Shown piece by piece: positions 1 to 9,333 of a stretch of DNA of 15,809 bases (position 1 is the stretch's first letter; each line of letters begins with the position of its first letter). A program made the position numbers and the translations under genes. The stretch comes from Cyclostephanos tholiformis (lineage: Eukaryota; Bacillariophyta; Thalassiosirophyceae; Thalassiosirales; Thalassiosiraceae): the NCBI GenBank assembly GCA_036939975.1, contig JALLPB010000441.1, positions 1 to 15,809 on the forward strand. Direction: 5' to 3'. Below the pieces are notes generated by a model. That model was given only the letters and a program-made list of their open reading frames with translations. It did no database searches and was not told the DNA's origin.

Positions 1-52
1 CGGAGGGATAGTTTTTGGTTCCCGCCCGAACCCAAATAGGGGTTAAGCTGTT

Positions 53-600
53 AATAACAAAAATTGCATGCAGCCATTGGTTCAAAGTGCGGGGAAATGA
101 TAGAGTTTTTAATGGCAGCCTCATATGATATTCAAGAGGTCGCAGAAAAAAAACTGTCAATTTCCCTTCATGTCTTTGTGTTCAAATGCATTAACAAGTC
201 GTATTTTTCATACTAGTTCCTACGTGGATTCTGTCCAAAAATGAACTGGATGAGCCTTGGGTACTTCACTTTTTCATAACCGCACCTCCCAAAAATGAAG
301 GCCAACTCATCTCCCATATGATCCTTCATAGGAATAAAAATCATATAAATTCCTCAGTGAAGTTTTTTTTGCTGGCCAGTCTTCACAATAACCCTAATCG
401 TAACCCTCATTTCTGGTTTTGTTAGGCATTACTAACAAAACTTGTGGGCAACCATCCATTCAATCATATGCTATGCCACACGGGGTTAGCAAAATTAGAT
501 GGGGGCCTATTCCATCATGATGATGCTGCCATAAAAAATTGCCAATTCAAAACAATTAGGTCTTCGTGTTACAATGGATTAACACATCATGTGTGTTTTG
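53..600. other. No recognisable gene (AT-rich flank)
   Basis: All six reading frames are short and interrupted here and no protein motif is recognised. The stretch may be the decayed upstream part of the LINE that becomes recognisable at about 640, but nothing in its translation proves this. A minus-strand open frame at 556-972 overlaps the LINE-like plus-strand frame and is treated as its antisense shadow. Confidence 0.5.
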
Positions 601-639
601 TTCCCAAAAAACATTGACATTGGGAGCTGGTATCTTGAG

Positions 640-1122
640 AGAAGAGATGTCAAGCAAAGGCAGAGCCCAGTGGTTGTTGATGCTCTCACTGGTGAAATTC
701 AAACACCATGCTGTGACCTGTGGCAATATTGACCAGGGGAAATCCTCATCAACACCCACATCCGGATGGTCTATAATGAGCACCTCCTCTCCCTGACTAC
801 CCAACAGACTGGCAACAATGACTACCAGGAAATTATCCTCAAGATGGGAAGGCTCACTGCAACCAACCACAAATGCCAATGCAATGGGTGGTTTCAGTTG
901 AGCAAGACAACTCTTGTACCTCTTCTCAAGGTATGCAATGAAGTTCTCCACACCGCAAACCGCTCCCATCATCTCTCCGCAGCAATCCAGTCAACCATGC
1001 ACGCTGATCTGAAAAGGCTTCATTGACATATCACTCATGCAGTGTCTCATGCCAAAGCCACATAGTATGCTGGCATCTGCAAAAAGATTCACATCAGGAT
1101 GTAACCACATCTAGTCATCTGA
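640..1122 (+). pseudogene. Non-LTR retrotransposon (LINE) polyprotein, 5' fragment, broken
   Basis: This is a remnant of the region between the endonuclease and reverse-transcriptase domains of a LINE polyprotein, the protein that copies the element's RNA into the chromosome. The frame starting at 766 reads QQTGNNDY, then KMGRLTATNHKCQCNGWFQ, ADLKRLH, HAVSHAKAT and YAGICKKIH. The block order (QQTG, NHKC-CNGW, HAVSHAKATWYA, KIH) is what I associate with reverse transcriptases repeated in diatom genomes; this is recall, not a search. It stays in one frame but has stops at 1024 (TGA, probably from an Arg CGA), 1063 (TAG, where Trp is expected), 1102 and 1120. The palm motifs that should follow are absent: at about 1113-1122 the sequence switches to element X, and LINE sequence resumes near 2316. 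It cannot encode a functional protein. Confidence 0.62.
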
Positions 1123-1205
1123 AGCACTCCCCACGACATTAAATATGGGACATCAAATGTCATCCTCCAATGCCCCATAGTTGAATCATTTAGCAGCTTA
1201 ATATC

Positions 1206-1573
1206 TTAACAGCTATTGAGCTCATGAGCATCAACTTCTTAATGAGCTTTGTAGTATCTTAGTTTTTTAGTGAATTTTCATCAGCTCACTAACTTAGATA
1301 ACTAGCTGTTGAATGTGCAAGAACCTCATCTTTTGCACAATCTTTTCCTATTTTCTTGAAGCACTTTGCATCAATGACATATGAGGAGCTTTTCCCGCAC
1401 ATTTTTTTGTGCTAGTTAAAAATTCTCTGTTTGTGAGTTGTGTTGTATGGTAGATTTAGGCGCACCGAGTTTTTTTTAGGTAGAACTTATTGTATTATTC
1501 CTACGTAAAAATCTCGTATTTACCTACCAAAAAGTATGAGTTTTTCTCCTGCCGGAATGGACTTACCAGTTAA
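1206..1573 (+). mobile_element. piggyBac-type MITE 1 (non-autonomous)
   Basis: A 360-bp element (1210-1569) lies between TTAA at 1206-1209 and TTAA at 1570-1573, the target duplication typical of piggyBac elements. Its left end begins CAGCTATTGA and its interior contains GTGCAAGAAC and GAGTTGTGTTGTATGGTAGA. It aligns along its length with MITE 2. Its left part resembles the right end of the 2.7-kb piggyBac element read on the minus strand (CAGCTAAGG.., then ..TTAGATA.., GCACAAGAA, CAATGACATCA), and its right part resembles that element's left end. It looks like an internal-deletion derivative that has no transposase and would depend on a relative. A 10-bp palindrome GCTCATGAGC sits at 1220-1229, just inside the terminus. 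Confidence 0.72.
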
Positions 1574-1577
1574 GCCA

Positions 1578-1938
1578 TTAACAGCTATTGATGCTTGTGA
1601 GCATCAACTTTTTAATGAGCTTTGTAGTAGCGTAGTTTTTTAGTGAATTTTTGTCCACTCACAGAATTCAATAGGGCATTGAACATGCAAGAACATGAGC
1701 TTTTGCGCGGTATTTTCTTATTTTTGCAAAGCACTTTGCATTGATGACGTATGAGGAGCTTTTTGCCGCACATTTTTTGCACTAGTTAAAAATTCTCTGT
1801 GAGTTGTATTGTATGGTAGATATTGGCACGCTGAGTTTTTTTTAGGTAGAACTTATTGTATTATTCCTGCATAGACGTCTCATACGTACCTACCAAAAAG
1901 TACGATTTTTTTCCTACCAAAACAGAGATGGCTGTTAA
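1578..1938 (+). mobile_element. piggyBac-type MITE 2 (non-autonomous)
   Basis: A 353-bp element (1582-1934) lies between TTAA at 1578-1581 and TTAA at 1935-1938. It begins CAGCTATTGATG and ends CATGGCTG-like (CAGAGATGGCTG). The last ~90 bp, reverse-complemented, run CAGCCATC, TCTGTTTTGGTAGG, TTTTTGGTAGGTAC, which matches the left end of the 2.7-kb piggyBac (CAGCTAAG, TCTGTTTTGGTGGG, CTTTTGGGTAGGTAC at 5309-5365). It lies only 4 bp (GCCA) past the TTAA that closes MITE 1, so the two form a tandem pair with a period of 372 bp. A stem of 8 bp with a 4-bp loop (TTGATGCT..AGCATCAA, 1588-1607) sits just inside the left end. Confidence 0.74.
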
Positions 1939-2315
1939 TCTGTCAAGGGGTTTTAGAAGGTGGCAAAACATAGTTTTTTTAATATATTAGTTTGGCTTAA
2001 ATAGGTCGTAAGATCAAATTTAAGCATGTAGAAGAGTTGGCAACAAGCTTATCATACTGTTTCCTACATAGGTTTTGAATTTGATAATTTCAGTTGCATT
2101 TTTGTAATTTTTTACTCCTTCTACAATATACTCTATCTACTGTGTATGATTTACTAAGTCTAAACTACCATACTAATATGATATATATTTAACACCACCC
2201 AACTCTATGATACCTATCTTCCTGAAAACATGACAACCATGGTGACCCCTCCCCTGTCTGACATCATGCCGAAACTTGACGAAGACAAGGGCAGCTTCGG
2301 CAACTATGAAATATC

Positions 2316-3190
2316 TTGTTGAGAGTCCATCATTGGTACCAATATGTCAATGATGGCACATTTATATTTGCATCCCGAGCTGACTTGCAGTAAGGGCTTG
2401 CCCTTATACAAGCACTTTGGACACTCCAGGCTTCTTGAAATGTACAGCATGGGTTGGGAAACTGCCCCCTCCAAGACTGAATATGTCCCCCCCCAGAGTT
2501 CTTCAGCTCATGAAGCCTGCATTGCAACAGAATGATGCCAACATCAACAACACTCTTGAATACAATAAGAACATACTCACAACAAATGCCCTGAAGAGCA
2601 AAAAACAAGAAACAGAAGAACATAAGCAGAGGCTCTCTATGATACCCTCAATGAAGCACAAGCAATTGTGGTGGATGATGGCTTTGTAACATTCTGCCAA
2701 CAGCACTTCAAATATCTTTTTGGATCCTTTGTGTCCATCAGCTTATGCAATGACTACTACATTGAAAATTGTGTTACCATGGCCACCCAATCTATGGCCA
2801 GTCTTAAATCTCAAAAATGTCTGGATCTCCCCCAGCATCTCAATATCTGAAGCAAGTACCTTGTGTTCCAAGTGATCTCCATGAATCTCATCTTGTGGCA
2901 GTGCAAGACTTAGTGTATGAGAAATACTCTTGCCAGAAAGCTTGAGGTATTTCACTACCAGAACATCCGGCAAAATCTGCGAGTGTCGATGACAAGAGTA
3001 CAAGAGGAACACATAAAAAAGAAAGAGAAAACCCAGATAATTGTCAACAACATCAGAAGTAGCACCATGTCTCATATCACCTTCAGATTGCCCTACATGG
3101 AGAATTTTTTGTGCTAAATGGGACATTGTTGTTGCTAAATAGGACATCAAGTCTGCTAACAGTTTGCCAGTAGGTAATTTCACCTACTCA
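2316..3190 (+). pseudogene. Non-LTR retrotransposon (LINE) reverse transcriptase, 3' fragment, broken
   Basis: This is the second half of the split LINE. The catalytic box of reverse transcriptase, normally YADD or YVDD, reads YVND at 2343-2354, followed by GTFIFASRADL, a typical context. The frame hits TAA at 2391 and shifts: a second frame near 2413-2495 reads HFGHSRLLEMYS and PSKTEYVPP, and a third (2632-3117) reads VVDDGFVTFC, FKYLFGSFVS, NDYYIEN, QSMASLK, SKYLVFQ, ILWQCKT, RKLEVFHYQNIR and VSMTRVQEEHI. These match, in order, the post-catalytic thumb and linker blocks of LINE reverse transcriptases (YLGSFIS..DYDIE..QSMGALK..SKYLLF..LEVF..IRRIL). Stops at 2848 (TGA) and 2911 (TAG, where Trp is expected) and the change of the second catalytic residue (YADD to YVND) mean it is dead. 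The end near 3190 is approximate. Confidence 0.7.
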
Positions 3191-3577
3191 TGTCTGATCA
3201 TACCTATTTCATGTCATCTTCTCATGACCCAGAGAGAAACGCCCATAGGCTATGAATTATTATGGACAAAAATCTCGATTTTCTGGTCATCTTCTTGTTT
3301 TCATATTTTTGACTACAGTAGTCCTTTGCAGATGGTAGATAAAAATCTAATAAATTTGGACTTTCTTTTCTAATTGAATTGAATTGCTTCAAAAAAACCA
3401 ATGGGGAAGATGCAGTCTTTTTTATAATACTAAAGCCTATGTAATTTATTATACCAAACCCTATAAATGTAGCATTTTAATTTCAAATCACTGAGACCAA
3501 TGGTGGACCTCATCAACCAACTGCCACTCCCACTCCCAAACCAAAACACACAACACACAACCAAAACAAACAAAAAC

Positions 3578-3757
3578 ATGGCCACCAAGGTCTGCCACCA
3601 CCTGTGACCCTCCAGCGGCTTCAATTTGGTAGGTGGGTCCAATCAATTGTCACAGCATGGCAATATAATTTTTATTGGTCAAACTAACTATTTCTTTTTT
3701 TTATTAATTATTTTATTACAGGCAACAGCACAGTGAGCAGGCGGGCAAAAGGTGAGT
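3578..3757 (+). other. Candidate small spliced exons in element X copy B
   Basis: An ATG at 3578 in the context AAAAACATGGCC is followed 51 bases later by a donor-like GTAGGT (3629). After a T-rich tract comes the acceptor TTTTATTACAG (ending 3721), a 30-nt block (3722-3751), and the donor GTGAGT (3752). Copy C has the equivalents in the same order: ATGACCACCATGG (8756), donor GTGAGT (8808), acceptor TTTTCTACAG (ending 12870), exactly 30 nt (12871-12900), donor GTAAGT (12901). Splice-like signals are kept while the 30-nt blocks match at only about half their positions. Copy B has an in-frame TGA in the first exon. A spliced transcript is an inference from motif conservation; no product is recognised. 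Confidence 0.3.
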
Positions 3758-4065
3758 TTTGTAAGCTATTAAACGTGCTTTTTTTGTTCCTCTGAATCCA
3801 TATGATGCACACTAACCTTTTCTATTTGGAAATATGTTTTTTACCTAAGCTGCACTTGTCTTCATTGAGTTTCTTGGCATGGTTTCAGCCAGGTGCGGGG
3901 GTCGCCATGGTCACCATGTTTTGGGGAAGTTAGGTTTCATGGCTAGCTAAGTGTATTGTGTAGAGTGTAGTAGTCATCATAGAGTAGACTTATCAAATAT
4001 AAATACATAAGTAAAAAATATCTGGTAGTGTTAAGTAATGTAGCATATTTGAACCATCCAAATAG

Positions 4066-4140
4066 TTTGGATGGGTACAAAGCATAATTGTCTCTCAATT
4101 GAAAATTGTGAAAAACAATTATGCTTCACACTCATCCAAA
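4066..4140. repeat. Long imperfect hairpin in element X copy B
   Basis: The left arm (4066-4100) runs TTTGGATGGGTA.., AAGCATAATTGT.., CAATT. The right arm (4104-4140) is its near-complete reverse complement (AATTG.., ACAATTATGCTT, ..CATCCAAA), with only a 3-base loop. The stem is about 35 bp with a few mismatches. A diverged equivalent is at 13193-13267 in copy C, and none was found in copy A. It could be a foldback MITE shared by B and C, or a structured RNA element. Confidence 0.7.
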
Positions 4141-4405
4141 AACGCACCTAAAAAAATCAAATCCAAAATATATGTAGGAAATGGTATGCTAAGTTAGTTG
4201 GCACAAGTTGGCACCTGTCCTACATGCAAAGGAATCAGTAATTAAAATGATATCATGACTTATTCAAACTGAACTAATACATTACAAAAACTGTGTTACG
4301 TCATCTTCTAATACCTCTTAAATGATCTAACTATGGGGCATAGAAGGATGATATTTGATGTTCCATCAATATTGTCTTTGGGAGCACTTCTGATGAATGA
4401 CCAGC

Positions 4406-5304
4406 CCTTCCCATGCCCCCTGCCCCTCCACGCTGCATCGACAATGACCTGCGCTCCCCCTGCCACCCCTCAGATGGATTGCGAATGGGACAAAATATCA
4501 GAACAAGTTGGGTAATGTGCCTACAACTCCCTCAAATTACTTGGCCTTGGACTACTAGGAGCAATGGATGTTTATGTAATAACATTATCTCTGCTGTGCT
4601 GCTGATCTCTTCTTGGACCTTGTATATGTATCCATTTAATCTAGTAGCTAATTCCATGGGTATGTGTTCTGTCAAGTCATCATGCATCAAAATCATCATC
4701 ACGTACAACTTTCCTGAGAGATAAATTTACAAGTACACCTGCAATAAAGTAAGTTTTTTGATGTTGTGGTTATTTTGGTCTGATTGGCATGATGTGTCAT
4801 TGATGCTGGAATGTGTGAGGTTCAATATTATTTTTCTTTGTTGTGATGCTCTGCTTGATGGCAAAATTAATGGGACCACAGCTCCACCACATGGTCTGCT
4901 CTGGCCGCATGTCCTCACTAATACTATATCCCCCAGCCCGGTGGATGCCAATTTTCATTTGAGTGTTTTAGTTATTCAGAGGAATGGTGGCCACCTCAGG
5001 CTAACACCCCCCCCTATCTCTCTATTTTTTATTGACTCCTGTTTCAGCAGCCAAAACAAGGGAGCCAGCCAATGTGAGTGTGGTTTCAGTGCCGGTTGAC
5101 TGCAACATACACAGGAGGTATCGTGCATGCCAATGTGGGACAAAAACTCATAAAACATCACATTTTACAAGTTTTTTCATGCCCACAAATATGGTTCTGC
5201 ACGCTACTTTTGGGTAAATTGATGCTTATTAGAAATCATTTTTTAAACAATAACATGCTAATTTAACCCCCCCAACAAAGTATATATAAATGCTGCTTAA
5301 CGGC
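4406..5304. other. No supported gene
   Basis: Several short open frames overlap on both strands and none shows a recognisable domain. A donor-like AAAGTAAGT at 4747 and an acceptor-like TCCTGTTTCAG ending at 5046 could bound an intron, but no flanking coding frame supports this. The piggyBac target TTAA follows immediately. Confidence 0.45.
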
Positions 5305-5638
5305 TTAACAGCTAAGTCTGTTTTGGTGGGGGAAAACTCCTCAGTGCTTGTCTTTTGGGTAGGTACATATGCATGGCGGGAACCATTTTCATGTGCATTG
5401 AACTTTCTACCTGCATAGGAATCATCCAGTTGCCACTTGACCAATTCATAAAAACATCTCTTACATGGAACAATTCAACCATGGCCGAAAAGTCCAGTGG
5501 AATCGAGTTTCAACATGGGGGCCTTCCTTTACCCCTTTGAAAGGCACCATGCAAGTTTGATTGATTGTCAAGTTGTATTCATAGTAATTTTAATTTTTTT
5601 AGTTTAGTACCATTGTCGTGGGATTTTTTACTGTGATA

Positions 5639-7714
5639 TTAAGCATGATAGTGCCGGTGACAATTTTGCCCCCCTCCTTTGATGTAGCTGTTGCAGAAGA
5701 AGATGTCCTTCCCCAATAGAATGCTGCACTCCTTGCAGCACATGTATGTGTTGCTGCTGTGGGGGCGCTTTGCCGTGCTTGTTCTCTTCCCCGGGCAATC
5801 ATCCCAACAACACCTTCCTTTTTTCTCTGCTGGATTGCTCTGATGGACCATCCAAGGTGATGTTCTCTTCCTCTTGTGCTTCCAAAGAGCATAACTCCCC
5901 TCCATCATTGCTGTCGTCATTGGAAATGGTCTCGCTTGATCTGGCATGAAGCCAAAAGCATCCGAACATATTTTCTGGCCGCTAAGCCACCCAAACAACT
6001 TCATCATGTCCCAAGTCCAGCTCGGATGCTCCGCTATAAGTTTTCTTATCTCTGGACCCCTCTTACACAGGTTGTGAGTGAGCTCCCTCACCGCATTGCC
6101 CATGTCCAACAGTCACCTGTCACCTGCCCTGTGTGTGTTCGATGAAAAGTGCCTGATAGATTTTATATGTGTTGTTCAGCGCCATGTTGTAAGCCAAAAA
6201 AACAAATTAGATGACCAATTGTGCAGGTGACTCTTCCACCCTAGATCATAATTCACCTCTGCCCCATTCCCCTTATCGATAAGGTGGAATGTCTCACAGT
6301 AGTCTTTTGTTTGTGACGGGCATGGCACATTAGTTCTTGTCCTCTCCCTCTTGCCATCTTTGTCTCACTGCTTCTGCATCATGCCCATCCCCACCTCAAG
6401 ATATGCTGGGCCATGGAAATTGGATAATGTTTTGACGATCGCATTGTCCGACCACACCGCATAGTTGAGAGACCTTGTTTTGTGCTGCCAGCACACACTA
6501 TCATAGGTTCCCTTTTTCATCTTTCTAATCTGGTCGGCAACGTCAGCGCCAACTTGATTTGACAGTGCAGTACCAACCATATTTATCCCCAAACATCATG
6601 GCTGATCATTGCCATGATGTCGCCCATGTACGCACTATCTATGGTGTAGCAGTGCTCAGCTCCTTTGAAATCATCGAGTCAATGACAAAAGATTCACTCA
6701 CTTTTGGATGCCGATGGTGTGGTTGCTCCTCTGGCCCAAATCCTCATCTAACTTTCCACCGAACACTCGCATGTGCAGTTTGTATGATGCAAGGATGCCG
6801 TGGATTATGGCCAATGAGTGGATTGTCACACCAGTACAAATTGGCTTCAGATCTGGCCCTTGCATGATTGGGCTGTGGTATCAACCAGTGACATGGCTCT
6901 TGTCAAATGTGACCCAGCATCCAAACTGTATGCACTCCTTCCACCAACAGTTGAAGCCATCCTCAAACATTGCAAACGTATGGCAATGAAGAGCTGTGTT
7001 ATCCAGACTGGTCACTTTTTTGTCTCCTACTCCTCACCCTCCTCAACATCCCAATCATTGAAATTGAGACAGTGGTACATGTCTTCGAATGCGTTCTTTG
7101 ACATGCTCTGTGTGGTCACCAGCCCCTTCCTCCTCTTCATCATTGTATTTGTCGTCGTCTTCCTCACCCTTTTTTTGTCTTCATTGCTCTCTATGTTGTC
7201 ATCTTTGTTTGGTTGTTCCCGAATTTATTGTAATCGGTGTCATCATCATTGTCGACTGCACTATTCACGATGTTCTTGTTGATGCCCATCCTCCCAGAAA
7301 TACGTAAGAGGGATCCTGTGAAGAGAGCAATAATATCTGGTTGATGGTGTCATGACATGGTGATTCATACCATCTTATTGTCTGGATTGCCCGGACAGCA
7401 ATCCGGGAGATGGAATCGGTCAAAGCCAGGTTGCTCCAAGTCCACATAAAGTCGTATAGCATCCCATAGTGATGATTGTCACCGTCAAGCTGTACTTTGA
7501 AGTAGTATGCTTGCGGCTCATCAAAATTTAATGACAAAATATGACCAGGATTGAGGTGGTCATTGTGGTAGTCAGGCCACCAGCTGTTCGGGACAATCAG
7601 CTGAAGGCCCACTAATGACTCGGCCCATTCTGGGTCGATGAGGATGTGATTGATGCCAAGGGGGAGGTGTGGGGCATGGGATTGGTAGTTGGTTCAGAAG
7701 TAGTTGGGTGGCAT
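5639..7714 (-). pseudogene. piggyBac transposase, broken by stops and frameshifts
   Basis: This encoded the cut-and-paste transposase of the surrounding element. From the N terminus the pieces are: an ATG at 7714-7712 with a stop after six codons; GLQLIVPNSWWPDYHND with ILSLNF and a YYFKVQLDGD stretch (7612-7265); an acidic linker; then the DDE-type core. Core blocks are WVTFDKSHVTG (catalytic Asp at 6904-6902), GPDLKPICTGVTIHS, IDSAYMGDIM (Asp at 6639-6637), NMVGTALSNQ, KKGTYDSVCWQH and AVWSDNAIVKTLSN (Asp at 6448-6446). All three acidic positions survive. The C-terminal cysteine-rich domain (5639-5850) reads GRCCWDDC, TYMCCKEC and NCHRHYH. TGA codons at 6883 and 6700 stand where Trp is expected, there is a frameshift near 6680, and others separate the pieces, so no full-length protein can be made. 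Confidence 0.87.
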
Positions 7715-7992
7715 GATTTGTGAATTGTAGTGATATTGCGCTTCTTTGTTTTGTTTCTGGTACAAATCTACATACGACAATCAGCCCCAAAATTTTGGCA
7801 TGCTCAAATCACAATGCACAACTCGAGTTCTTAGCTTGCACAAAAAGACCATGGGAAGATGCTCTTTTGATGTCATTGTTCTCACAAGCTTCATAACAAT
7901 CACCATAAAAGGCGAACAAGCTGATTTTCTTGTGCTTTCAATGCACTATCTAACTGTGTGAATGAGTAAAAATTCGACAAAAAACAACAAGT

Positions 7993-8010
7993 GGGCACTC
8001 ATGAGTGCCC
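7993..8010. repeat. Perfect 18-bp palindrome at the piggyBac right end
   Basis: GGGCACTCATGAGTGCCC equals its own reverse complement and abuts the CAGCTAAG terminus of the element. The MITEs carry different but equally placed palindromes (1220-1229 and 1588-1607). The opposite end of the element (5309 onward) has none that I can see, so the feature marks one end only. A transposase-binding or strand-folding role is an inference. Confidence 0.8.
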
Positions 8011-8034
8011 TTAGCTGTTAAGCTGTGAACCCCT

Positions 8035-8406
8035 TCAGGTCTCATTAATATGTAACACCCCTATTGTTAAATGGGGTCTTAACTTCATCTGAGGCTCTGT
8101 TTCAGTGAGTTGACAATGAAAAAACTCGGATAAAATGGCCTTTGCATGTCCAAATGATGCTAGCGGCTGCCATACTTGCCCTATAGTGGCTTCGAGTGGC
8201 TTCAACCAAAGTCCTGGACCTCCTCCATCAGAAACAGAACCATGCCCCATATTATCTTGGAATTTTGTTAAATAGGACAAAAATCCTTTAGATGGACTTA
8301 TATTTCCCCTTTTGTCTTTGTGTGTAGGTATATTACCTGAATATTGCATAGAATTGGAAATAATTTTTGATTGCAACATCTTTCTGATTCGGAAGTGAAA
8401 TCCCAT
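8035..8406 (-). CDS. Unrecognised 123-residue ORF, perhaps the end of a larger gene
   Basis: The open frame runs from ATG at 8406 to TGA at 8035. I do not recognise the product. It is basic near its N terminus (MGFHFRIRKMLQSK) and then carries motif-like stretches GSVSDGGGPGLWLKPLE, GQVWQPLASFGHAKAILSEF and LRPHLTIGVLHI, which read more like real protein than the surrounding noise: balanced composition, few repeats, regular hydrophobic spacing. There is no signal peptide or membrane segment. It ends 14 bp from the TTAA of the piggyBac element, and upstream on the same strand lies element X copy C. It may be an exon or C-terminal piece of a repeat-borne gene. The start is simply the first ATG, and no promoter was identified. 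Confidence 0.4.
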   Translation of the reverse strand: MGFHFRIRKMLQSKIISNSMQYSGNIPTHKDKRGNISPSKGFLSYLTKFQDNMGHGSVSDGGGPGLWLKPLEATIGQVWQPLASFGHAKAILSEFFHCQLTETEPQMKLRPHLTIGVLHINET

Positions 8407-8943
8407 GTCTACGAGTTGTGCTACGTGAACATAAAAAATATTAAATTTTCAAATCACTTTTCTTCCTTTTTCATTTTTCACCTACTGTAGTCCTATGCAC
8501 ATAGCAGATAAAAATCTAATAACTTCAGCAATTCTTGTCTAATTGAATCAAATTGCTTCTTAGAAACCAATGGAGAAGATGCGGTATTTTTTTCATACAA
8601 AAGCCCAATGTATGTAGGAGTGAAATTGAAGGAATAAATTCAGAGTCTACATATAATATTAAACCCTACATATGTAGATTTTTTTGAATCACTGAGACCA
8701 ACGAGCCGCTCCACCACCAAAAGATGCAAAACTCACAACAGCAAAAACATAACACATGACCACCATGGTCCCCCGGCCCACTGCCCTCCATTGGCTCAAA
8801 TTTTTAGGTGAGTTTCCCATACGTCACATGATTGACCTCAATCGTCGCAACATGTTGATGTAATTTTTTTTGGCTAACTAACTATATTTCTTTATTTTAT
8901 TGACTACTACAAATCATCTAACAATTGGCACCTGGACTTCGTA

Positions 8944-8957
8944 GAAAGTTTCTAGAA
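8944..8957 (+). promoter_or_regulatory. Degenerate heat-shock-element-like motif in the left arm
   Basis: The sequence reads GAA-3-TTC-2-GAA (8944-8957), followed by a further GAA at 8964-8966. It is the positional counterpart of the better array at 12794-12823 in the right arm. The TAGAAAGTTT word occurs twice, 20 bp apart (8942 and 8962). It lies about 40 bp inside the terminus. Function is inferred only from the motif. Confidence 0.35.
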
Positions 8958-9333
8958 TGCTTAGAAAGTTTGTAAAAGTGTAACAGCCACTTGCTAGCTT
9001 TGCCTAACAAAAAACCTATGATATGATAGATCACACCTCTTAATAACATATCTCCTCCCCCAAGCTGCCAATGCCAATGCCCATAACTCAGCAACCAATG
9101 GGCGGATTGCGCTGAAAATTGAACCCATTCACTAGAACCCCCCCCCCCCCCCCACTGAGACTACCCACACCGTCAGTGCTGCTCCCCCTCCACTGCCATG
9201 GTTGTTTTATGCCACCAACTCCAACAAATTGCCACGAGGTAAAAATCTCACTCCACCAATGCCGACGTCCATAACTCAGCAACCGACAATGGGATTGAGC
9301 TGAAAATTCAACCGGCATCACTGCCATCAACAT

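Larger units (their letters stand above)
1113..2315 (+). repeat. Element X, copy A (split by two MITEs, inserted in the LINE)
   Basis: Without the MITEs, this segment aligns to the reverse complement of about 3860-4400. Shared landmarks include a coding-like block ending in GTSNVILQCPIVESF (1150-1191; GTSNIILLCPIVRSF on the minus strand near 4330), the word GCCCCATAGTT, an AT-rich spacer with TTTCCTACATA, and an end block with ACCATGGTGACC and GAAGACAAG-GCAGCTT. The reverse complement of 13000-13527 carries the same landmarks. Copy A apparently lacks the long hairpin found in copies B and C, and it stops near 2310, whereas B and C continue about 600 bp further. Because LINE sequence lies on both sides, copy A probably inserted into the LINE. 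Its exact ends and any target duplication cannot be fixed by eye. Function unknown. Confidence 0.6.
3255..4405. repeat. Element X, copy B (uninterrupted; empty site for the Tc1-like insertion)
   Basis: Copy B aligns collinearly with copy C (about 8440-8906 joined to 12859-13527). Anchors include the AGATAAAAATCTAATAA block (3336 and 8505), CTAATTGAAT-AATTGCTTC (3370 and 8540), AACCAATGG-GAAGATGC (3397 and 8567), CACTGAGACCAA (3490 and 8691), the pre-acceptor tract, the hairpin, and the coding-like end near 4330-4400. The shared tract is about 1.15 kb in copy B. At 3709-3710 it holds a single TA where copy C carries the 3952-bp Tc1-like element. Divergence between copies is considerable, so the duplication is old. 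Whether X is a transposon, a segmental repeat or a repeated gene with its flanks is unresolved. Confidence 0.65.
5305..8021 (-). mobile_element. Full-length piggyBac transposon (decayed)
   Basis: The element is 2709 bp (5309-8017) between TTAA at 5305-5308 and TTAA at 8018-8021. The 14 bases GCTTAACAGCTAAG at 5303-5316 recur exactly inverted at 8010-8023, so the terminal inverted repeat proper is CAGCTAAG and the two flanking bases also match. Length, TTAA target and encoded protein all fit the piggyBac superfamily. The single gene reads on the minus strand and fills most of the interior, with about 300 bp of leader before it and about 330 bp of trailer after it. The two MITEs at 1206-1938 are end-sharing relatives in the opposite orientation. 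With both ends and TTAA sites present it could still be mobilised by a relative's transposase. Confidence 0.88.

Noticed and set aside
556..972. Minus-strand 138-residue open frame
   Set aside because: It overlaps, antisense, the LINE-like plus-strand frame whose blocks (NHKCQCNGWFQ, HAVSHAKAT) are recognisable. Its own translation shows no motif.
1208..1938. Simple 372-bp tandem duplication
   Set aside because: Each unit has its own TTAA on both sides and terminal similarity to the piggyBac element, so two MITEs explain it better than a plain tandem duplication.
4196..4215. TTGGCACCTGTCC resembling the inner terminus of the Tc1-like element (TTGGCACCTGGACT), possible solo end
   Set aside because: The match covers only about a dozen bases, with no further terminal sequence and no TA-bounded element nearby. 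Chance is likely.
7089..7307. Plus-strand Ser/Phe/Leu-rich frame with membrane-like segments
   Set aside because: It is the antisense of the acidic linker and neighbouring parts of the minus-strand piggyBac transposase.
9138..9153. Run of 16 C as a possible telomere-like or G-quadruplex signal
   Set aside because: It is a single homopolymer at a spot where the other inverted repeat has seven C. Slippage in a repeat arm explains it.
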